Positions 58,040 to 64,000 of a stretch of 64,000 bases of DNA are shown here, piece by piece. The position numbers and the translations under genes were made by a program. How positions within the stretch are numbered: the first letter of the stretch is position 1; the number at the start of each line of letters is the position of its first letter. The DNA lies in the NCBI GenBank assembly GCA_000309865.1, contig AMGN01000033.1, forward strand, positions 15,148 through 79,147, in the 5' to 3' direction. This DNA comes from Methanobacterium sp. Maddingley MBC34. Its GTDB lineage: Archaea > Methanobacteriota > Methanobacteria > Methanobacteriales > Methanobacteriaceae. Under the pieces are notes generated by a model that was not told where the DNA came from, made no database searches, and saw only the letters and a list, made by a program, of their open reading frames with translations.

Positions 58040-59653
58040 ATGGATGATACCTTCTGTAATAAATCATTTTCAGGTGATATTCGCCTGTTAATTATTCTAT
58101 CTGTTTATTTTATATTGGGAATTTTTCTGTTGAAGTATTACCAGTATCAGATTAATCCAGATGGTATTCAATACATTCTAATAGCAAAATCTTACTTCAC
58201 AGGCAATTTCCATACAGCAATCGATGCATATTGGGGACCACTTATTTCCTGGCTATTGGTACCGTTTTTATTTTTCGGTCAATCACCAATTTATGAGTTA
58301 TTATCCACAAAGATTCTAGCTTTAATAGTTGGATCAGTTACCATTGTTGGGGTTAGATTTTTATCTTACCGATTTAAAATGAATGAAACCATTAGAACTG
58401 TTCTTTTATTCTCTTTAATTCCCATTATCTTATTTTTTGCTTTGTTTGCCATAACACCTGACCTTTTAACAGTTTGTGTATTGGTTTACTACCTCTATTT
58501 CATTTTCGATCCTGATTACTATCAAAAATATAATAATGCAATATTCTGTGGAATATTGGGTTCCCTTGCATATTTCAGCAAGAGTTTTGCACTTCCCTTC
58601 TTCTTAATTCATTTCTTTATATTCAATATTTTCCACGTATTGGCCATTGCAAAAAACCGAAGACGAAAGGTTGTTAAAAACTTTTTATTGGGAGTTTTAG
58701 TTTTTGTTTTAATTAGTGGAATTTGGGTTGCCCTTATTAGCGACAAAGAGGGTAAAATAACTATTGGAACTTCGGGTGAAGTGAACCATGCCCTGGTAGG
58801 TCCGGATTCAAAAGGACCTGTTCAGTTTTTTAAGGGTTTTGATAAACCTCAAATATCAGTATCAAACCCTCAATGGAGTCCACTCAATTCATGGTCTAAC
58901 TTCAAATTCCAGCTAGAAATTATATGGAATAACATCCAGAAAGAACTTCTTTCATATCAATTATTTTCATTATTTTCCATTATTATCATGTTTACCTATT
59001 TTTTACTTTGTTTAAAACCTTTAAAACAATTAATTAATGATAGGGATGTACTTTATCCATTGACTACAATTATTTTATTATCTGTTCTTTACCTTCCCAT
59101 TGTTGTGGAAGCAAGTTATTTATGGCTGGGATATATATTATTATTACTCATGGCTGGTTTTTTGATAAATATAATTTTAGAAAAAACAATTATCAGTAAA
59201 ATCGCCAAAATTATTCTTTTATTTGTAGTTGCAGCATCTTTTGCTTACATGCCAGTGAGTTTTTTGGCAAATAACACCAACATTAACAAGGAGCTTTATT
59301 ATTCAAGCTTAGACCTTAAAACTCAATACAACATCAATGGTAATATTGCTTCAAATGACCAGTTGGATACCATGAAATTTATCTCATTTTATATGGGCAC
59401 CAACTACTATGGACAGGCCCCAAAAAATATAACTGATGACCAACTGGCTTCTGATCTTAAAGAATTGGACATTGATTATTATTTTGTTTGGGATAATTCA
59501 ATTAATAATTCATCAACAGAGGGTAATCTAATAGCAAATGGCTATTACTTAGATATTGGTGATTCAGCAAAAAATTCTAAAATATTAACATCATATGAAC
59601 CTTCAAATCAGGGTAAAATGAAATATTTCAAAATTTACGCTGTCAAAGAGTAA
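58040..59653 (+). CDS. GT39/ArnT-like membrane glycosyltransferase, paralogue
   Basis: 537 residues, same layout as the gene at 54129: first helix, INPDGIQYILIAKSYFTGNFHTAIDAYWGPLISW (Asp in the catalytic loop), about ten helices and a soluble C-terminal region. Starts at ATG 58040, 43 bp after the oxidoreductase. Divergence outside the membrane motifs suggests a different acceptor or sugar. Confidence 0.82.
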   Translation: MDDTFCNKSFSGDIRLLIILSVYFILGIFLLKYYQYQINPDGIQYILIAKSYFTGNFHTAIDAYWGPLISWLLVPFLFFGQSPIYELLSTKILALIVGSVTIVGVRFLSYRFKMNETIRTVLLFSLIPIILFFALFAITPDLLTVCVLVYYLYFIFDPDYYQKYNNAIFCGILGSLAYFSKSFALPFFLIHFFIFNIFHVLAIAKNRRRKVVKNFLLGVLVFVLISGIWVALISDKEGKITIGTSGEVNHALVGPDSKGPVQFFKGFDKPQISVSNPQWSPLNSWSNFKFQLEIIWNNIQKELLSYQLFSLFSIIIMFTYFLLCLKPLKQLINDRDVLYPLTTIILLSVLYLPIVVEASYLWLGYILLLLMAGFLINIILEKTIISKIAKIILLFVVAASFAYMPVSFLANNTNINKELYYSSLDLKTQYNINGNIASNDQLDTMKFISFYMGTNYYGQAPKNITDDQLASDLKELDIDYYFVWDNSINNSSTEGNLIANGYYLDIGDSAKNSKILTSYEPSNQGKMKYFKIYAVKE

Positions 59654-59833
59654 ATAGATCCGTTATAAATACTAAAATTCGCCATATTTAATTTTTTTAA
59701 GGAAATAATAAACAAATGTAATCTTTATTTTTTTTATTTTTTTCTCATATAAACTAAATCTCATATGAGTAAAACTTCTAGCTGTCACCGTTGGTAAAAT
59801 TATAGTTGTAAGAATAAACTCAAAAGAATAAAC

Positions 59834-60952
59834 TCACAATTTAATGTATATCTTCCTCCAGTGAAGAATTAAAGCCACTACCCACCAGAAAGCCACAATG
59901 ATAAGTCCAAATGCAACTGTACCCCACATTGGTCCCAAGTATTGGAATAGAATGGGCATTACTGTGTTGTCAATATCAATAATTGCCCCTCCAGGTAGGG
60001 TATTGGGTGCTACAAAAATTAAAACACCCAATATATCTGATAAAATGTAGATTAAAAGGGCGTTTCGTCCAAAAGGAATTCCCACATTAAGGATTTTTCC
60101 TCTTTTTAATATATCCATCAAACCGTATAACAAAGCCAGAATAATAGCTGCCAAACCTGCATTAACCAGTATGAAACTGGAAGTCCACAGTTGCTTGATT
60201 ATGGGCATTACTGGTGAAATAATCAAGCCTATGGTTAAAGCTATTAACCCGCCTATTATTAAATACTGGACACCTTTCCAATTTCTATGCAATCTCAGGG
60301 TTCTACCGCAGGCTAAACCTATTAGTACCATGGCAGTCCCGTTTATCACAGCCATCATCCCCTCAGGGTCAAAAACATGTTCTTTGTCCAGAAGGTGAGC
60401 AGGGGTGAAAACCTGAGAATCAATCCATCCTGCTATATTATTACTCATTTCCAGTGAACCAGCTGGTACTCCAGGAGCACTCACCCATAATAAAATAGCA
60501 GCCTGAACAAATAGTATTACCGATGCTGCTAAAATAATCCAGCGGGTTCTCAGACGTGCCAGTGGCGCAGCAAAAAGTGATGAAAGGGCAATTAATTGCA
60601 GTATACCCGGAATTCTTATGGTGGAAAAGTCAGGAACTCCGTAGAAGAAAAGACCGAAAACAAGAGCAACACCTATGAGATAAAGAGCAGCTACCCTGAA
60701 GAGAAACTTGCCCCATTTTTTCCAAGATGGTTGTTTAGAGCGGGATGCAAATGAAAAATTCATTGAAACACCCACAATGAACAGGAAAAAAGGGAATACT
60801 AGATCAGCAAGGTTTAAGCCAATCCAGGAGGCATGTTGTAGGAGTGAAGGTGTGTCTGGATAAAGACCAAGGATGTTAACCATGATCATTCCAGCTATGG
60901 TAAAACCACGAAAAACATCCAGGGAAACCAATCTATCTTTTACTTCAACCAT
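59834..60952 (-). CDS. HGSNAT-like membrane acetyltransferase (DUF5009/COG4299)
   Basis: 372 residues from ATG 60952, which follows GGAAGGT; a start 15 bases earlier is rejected. Ten to eleven membrane helices with RLVSLDVFRGFTIAGMIMVN at the start and NLADLVFPFFLFIVGVSMNFS, the marks of heparan-alpha-glucosaminide N-acetyltransferase relatives, which move acetyl from cytosolic acetyl-CoA onto an amino sugar across the membrane. Its neighbour is a PIG-L deacetylase, so the two could set the acetylation of surface glucosamine. Confidence 0.85.
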   Translation of the reverse strand: MVEVKDRLVSLDVFRGFTIAGMIMVNILGLYPDTPSLLQHASWIGLNLADLVFPFFLFIVGVSMNFSFASRSKQPSWKKWGKFLFRVAALYLIGVALVFGLFFYGVPDFSTIRIPGILQLIALSSLFAAPLARLRTRWIILAASVILFVQAAILLWVSAPGVPAGSLEMSNNIAGWIDSQVFTPAHLLDKEHVFDPEGMMAVINGTAMVLIGLACGRTLRLHRNWKGVQYLIIGGLIALTIGLIISPVMPIIKQLWTSSFILVNAGLAAIILALLYGLMDILKRGKILNVGIPFGRNALLIYILSDILGVLIFVAPNTLPGGAIIDIDNTVMPILFQYLGPMWGTVAFGLIIVAFWWVVALILHWRKIYIKL

Positions 60953-61033
60953 TTTAGTACCTTCCAATTCATAACCATTTAAGTGGCTTCCAAGTTTTTC
61001 AACATGTTTTTTATTAACATTCCCAACTTTTGA

Positions 61034-62476
61034 TTAACTTGATGGGAAAATGAAGTTTCTGAAGGCCATTGCATCCACATGTTTTTTGGTGTTGGTATCA
61101 TAAATATCCACACTGAACATGACTTCTTTAACACCCTTGAATAAACTTTTGGGAAGTTTAACCATTAGTATATTATTATTCAATTCAACAGTTGGCTTTT
61201 CACTGCCTTTAATACTGTTAGTGGCATATTTTACATATTCTGCCTGGGAAGAATTTGTAACAGTGACATCCATCCTTTTGATATCTGTACCATTGAATAA
61301 TCGAAGATGGAATGTTTTTTGAAAAGTGTTGTTGATGTTACTGGCTGTTTGCATGAACAGGTAAACATTCTGATCATCGTAGGATATGCCTGCTGAGTTC
61401 AGGTCGCTCACAGTATTAAAAAGAGTATTTGATGCATCTCCTTTCTCATCTGTATAAGAGGATGTGGGAAGAACACCCAATGTAGTTTCTAATGTATTCC
61501 GAGCAATTTGAATATCAGGATAAACTCCAAACAAATCATTGGTACGGATGAAAGACTTGAAATAACTGCTGTTAATACCTACCTGACTTTTGTGAGAAAG
61601 AATAGCCATTTCTTTCTGGTTTACCTCGCTATTATTCAGATTGAAGTATGTCCAGTGCGCATCAGTACTTAGAAGTCCAGAAGGAGGATTTAATCTCCCG
61701 TTAGGCAAATACATCGCAGGTGTCGGCCAATCTAATCCTTTATGAACCAGGTAAGTGTATTCAGTCCCGTTGAAGTTGATTCCCATGAGTGAATATCTGA
61801 CAAAAGCGCTGGTAGCCCAGTGATCTGGATGATCATCTCCATCATCAGGATAAACTACAATAGTGGGTTTAAAATCCCTGATTATAGTCTGCATATTTTT
61901 GACCACATTAGCACCAGCATAAGGTGCGTTCTTTTCGTAGCTAAAGCTATAAGATGAATAATTTAGCTTATTAAAATCATTGGCACTTTTATAGGTGTTA
62001 TTGTAATCCCAGTAAATCTCAAAGAGGGGTCCCAGACCAACATCAGGATAACCTAAAAATACAACATTTTTTTCACTCACTCCTAAATTTTTAAGAGCAT
62101 TTAATGTTTCAGTATGCCTTAATTCAGGTAAAGAAATATTACCTGTAACATTGATATGAGCTTTCAAATTAGAATAACCAGAAGTGGTATGGGAAGAGCT
62201 ACCATCTGTTACCATCACCACCATTACAGTGGCATTTTTTTCCACAGCCCGGGCAATCAGTCCACCAGCTCCCAGACTTTCATCATCAGGATGAGGGGCA
62301 AAAACTAAAATACGATCAGAACTTTTTATTTCTAGTGCAGGATTCAGAATTGTAGATAAATGATTTTCCTCATATTCTGAAACCAGGTAAATCAGGGATC
62401 CCAACAACACAATTCCCAATATCCCTAAAATAACCATTTTTTTACTAATCTTGAAATAATTATTACCAATCTTCAT
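61034..62476 (-). CDS. Membrane-anchored PIG-L/LmbE N-acetylglucosaminyl deacetylase
   Basis: 480 residues. Basic N-terminus and one membrane helix (residues about 12-32) place the enzyme outside. Catalytic zinc motif HPDDE at 62-66 (VFAPHPDDESLGAGGL) and a second metal site DHPDH further on (DDGDDHPDHWATSAFVRYS). A beta-rich C-terminal domain of about 120 residues (from SDLNSAGISYDDQNVYLF) is probably carbohydrate-binding. Removes N-acetyl from GlcNAc-type sugars in this family. No ribosome site is clear before ATG 62476. Confidence 0.88.
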   Translation of the reverse strand: MKIGNNYFKISKKMVILGILGIVLLGSLIYLVSEYEENHLSTILNPALEIKSSDRILVFAPHPDDESLGAGGLIARAVEKNATVMVVMVTDGSSSHTTSGYSNLKAHINVTGNISLPELRHTETLNALKNLGVSEKNVVFLGYPDVGLGPLFEIYWDYNNTYKSANDFNKLNYSSYSFSYEKNAPYAGANVVKNMQTIIRDFKPTIVVYPDDGDDHPDHWATSAFVRYSLMGINFNGTEYTYLVHKGLDWPTPAMYLPNGRLNPPSGLLSTDAHWTYFNLNNSEVNQKEMAILSHKSQVGINSSYFKSFIRTNDLFGVYPDIQIARNTLETTLGVLPTSSYTDEKGDASNTLFNTVSDLNSAGISYDDQNVYLFMQTASNINNTFQKTFHLRLFNGTDIKRMDVTVTNSSQAEYVKYATNSIKGSEKPTVELNNNILMVKLPKSLFKGVKEVMFSVDIYDTNTKKHVDAMAFRNFIFPSS

Positions 62477-63480
62477 TTTAATTCACCACTTCTTATGAAT
62501 GAGTTTTAATTTTTGAATGTTGTAGGTTATGACCAATTTTGATTAATCATACAAGAACGATATTGCTTCAAACAGATAATGTTCATGATACCATCTTATA
62601 TTTCATTAACGTCACAAACAATATAGTTTTAATGAAATTAATGTGAATATTGTCACTTAACCTAGATTAAAAAAGAAGAACATAGATTGATTTATTATTA
62701 ATATCATGTAAAAATGATTTAAAATTCTAATTGCCTTTAGATAAGCAATTTAGCGAATTTAATATCTCCTTTACCCATTTAATTGTTATAAAACTATTAT
62801 TTAATCTGTGGAAGTAGGGCCCTTTAAACATAAGGAAACAATGAAAATTATATGTATTTTGTGAATTTAAGTAGTTAGGTGAATTTTTGATAGTTAAAAA
62901 ACAGGACAAACAAACAAAATTTGAAAAAATTGATAACAAAAAAAATTAAACACTGAAAAACCATTGAATAAAATAATAAAAAAATCGACATAAAAACACA
63001 GAACAAAAAACAACCCCAAATAAATTACAGTTCCTCACAAAAAAGAATTAAAGGGGATATATAAATCTAAAAACACGTCAAATTCATAAGATTATATGGA
63101 TTTTCCCAGATATAGAATATTAATAAAAATCATAGCTATATATTGAAACAATATCCTCATTTACCAAGTAAAATTTAATTAAATCAATGATTTAAATTGT
63201 TTTTACAAACTTTAATTGAAAATTTTGTCTTAGAAGTTCTAGATATGAATAAACGATTGATTTAGTCTAATTCTAAATTCAATATCTTTTTTTCCAATAT
63301 AAATAGAATGATATCGTGGAAAAAAGGTTTAGTAAAGTCAATTGTAAGAAAAAATGCTATAAATTAAGGTGAATTGCAAAAATAACTCATTGGGGGGCGA
63401 GATCAATATACGTTGTGAATAATCCCATTTAAAGACGTTCTAAACAGGGAGAAAGGCTCTTAAATCGTTTTTTTATTTAT
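62477..63480. other. 1-kb AT-rich non-coding region
   Basis: No supported gene on either strand. A 70-codon minus-strand frame (62727-62939) lacks a ribosome site and has AT-driven composition. No strong repeats. Some runs near 63050 (TTAAAGGGGATATATAAA) resemble promoter or leader sequence, but no gene follows them. Confidence 0.55.
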
Positions 63481-63493
63481 TTTAAATCACAAA

Positions 63494-63502
63494 TTTTATA
63501 TA
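63494..63502 (+). promoter_or_regulatory. TATA box of the terminal secreted-protein gene
   Basis: TTTTATATA at 63494-63502. With the usual 22-27-base spacing, transcription would start at about 63525, the first base of the folded leader. Inferred from sequence only. Confidence 0.6.
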
Positions 63503-63525
63503 CCATCCAATTTTGAATTAAATAA

Positions 63526-63611
63526 GTGTCTAAATTATTCCCCAAAGAACATCAGAGCGATTTCATGAAAAAATGAATTCTATGATGTTACGAAAATGAA
63601 GTTTTAGACAC
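63526..63611 (+). ncRNA. Folded 5' leader upstream of the secreted-protein gene
   Basis: Nested inverted repeats: outer GTGTCTAAA (63526-63534) with TTTAGACAC (63603-63611); middle AACATCA (63548-63554) with TGATGTT (63583-63589); inner TTCAT (63562-63566) with ATGAA (63573-63577). The ribosome site GGAGG follows directly at 63612-63616. It may be a regulatory leader or 5' stabiliser. Confidence 0.55.
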
Positions 63612-63623
63612 GGAGGCGATAAA

Positions 63624-64000
63624 ATTAATAGACAATTACTATTGGCCGTGTTGCTATGTATTGTGGCACTGCTTAGTGTAAACAGCATTTATGCAACAGA
63701 TGGGGAAAATATAACCTCCAACAGCACCACTAACACCATCAATACTACAAATACTTCTAGCAATACTCATAACACAACTGAAACCTCTAACACAACTGAG
63801 ACCACTACCAACACAACAGGAACCACAAATACAACTGAAAACGCTACTTATAATACAACCACAAATACGGCAAGTAATGGTACTTTTAGTACTAATTCTA
63901 ATGAAGATAATGGGTCTGTTTCCCAGGATAACTCTGCATTAGGAGCCGCAGGCGAAGCAACTACTACATTCACCAATCAACAAATCATCACAGCTGCTTT
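63624..64000 (+). CDS. Secreted Thr/Asn-rich surface protein, 5' part, probable ATT start
   Basis: At least 125 codons, running off the window. Signal peptide NRQLLLAVLLCIVALLSVN followed by SIYA|TDG, then about 65 residues dominated by Asn and Thr in N-x-T sequons, then FTNQQIITAA, which looks like the start of a pseudomurein-binding repeat. GGAGG (63612-63616) is seven bases before ATT 63624; the frame has an in-frame stop at 63597-63599, and no ATG, GTG or TTG lies between them. TTG 63642 is too far and would delete the basic signal-peptide start. An ATT start is inferred. Probable cell-wall-bound glycoprotein. Confidence 0.75.
   Translation, partial: MNRQLLLAVLLCIVALLSVNSIYATDGENITSNSTTNTINTTNTSSNTHNTTETSNTTETTTNTTGTTNTTENATYNTTTNTASNGTFSTNSNEDNGSVSQDNSALGAAGEATTTFTNQQIITAA

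Noticed and set aside
62727..62939. 70-codon minus-strand frame in the 1-kb gap
   Set aside because: AT-driven composition, no ribosome site, no recognisable domain.

Overview
The window is chromosomal DNA of a hydrogenotrophic methanogen of the order Methanobacteriales, most likely a Methanobacterium species. The evidence is archaeal information-processing genes (two-subunit primase PriS/PriL, archaeal class I CCA-adding enzyme, archaeal methionyl-tRNA synthetase with a fused C-terminal tRNA-binding domain), the methanogen-type 3-dehydroquinate synthase II, AT-rich intergenic DNA, TATA-box promoters with GGAGG/GGTGAT ribosome binding sites, and a Thr/Asn-rich secreted protein at the right edge of the kind found on pseudomurein-walled cells. 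No rRNA, tRNA or CRISPR array was seen.

Region by region: 1-13.1 kb is housekeeping (DHQ synthase II, an HprK-like P-loop protein, thpR-cca, priL-priS, metG, a DUF530-like protein, a two-HTH protein, an AglH/MraY-like GlcNAc-1-P transferase). 13.2-19.7 kb is a minus-strand signalling/surface cluster: two type IV pilin-like proteins, two small membrane proteins, a roadblock/LC7 protein, a degenerate RecA/KaiC-like domain fused to an Arf/MglA-like GTPase, two KaiC-like ATPases, a frameshifted 165-residue protein and a TPR protein. Overlapping stops and starts tie most of it together.

About 20.5-38 kb is an integrated head-tail virus-related element. It has a minus-strand tyrosine integrase at the right end, several small ribbon-helix-helix-like proteins, an HNH endonuclease, a large protein with a TFB-type zinc ribbon, an 860-bp gene-free segment of degenerate repeats and hairpins, a tail-assembly chaperone pair with a probable -1 frameshift, a tape-measure protein, a PrimPol-D5 helicase and TerS/TerL. 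No portal, capsid, protease or connector gene is recognisable, so the element is either defective or satellite-like.

38-62.5 kb is a THUMP protein, two small conserved genes, and a large surface-glycan cluster: GT2 and GT4 glycosyltransferases, multi-pass GT-C-like membrane proteins, GtrA, an FAD-dependent UDP-galactopyranose-mutase-like oxidoreductase, an HGSNAT-like acetyltransferase and a PIG-L deacetylase. About 1.1 kb of AT-rich non-coding DNA then leads to a TATA box, a folded leader and the start of a large secreted protein.

The most unusual points are the head-less element with its repeat/hairpin segment, the RecA-GTPase/roadblock/KaiC cluster with a broken member, and two exported or membrane proteins whose only sensible start codon is ATT.
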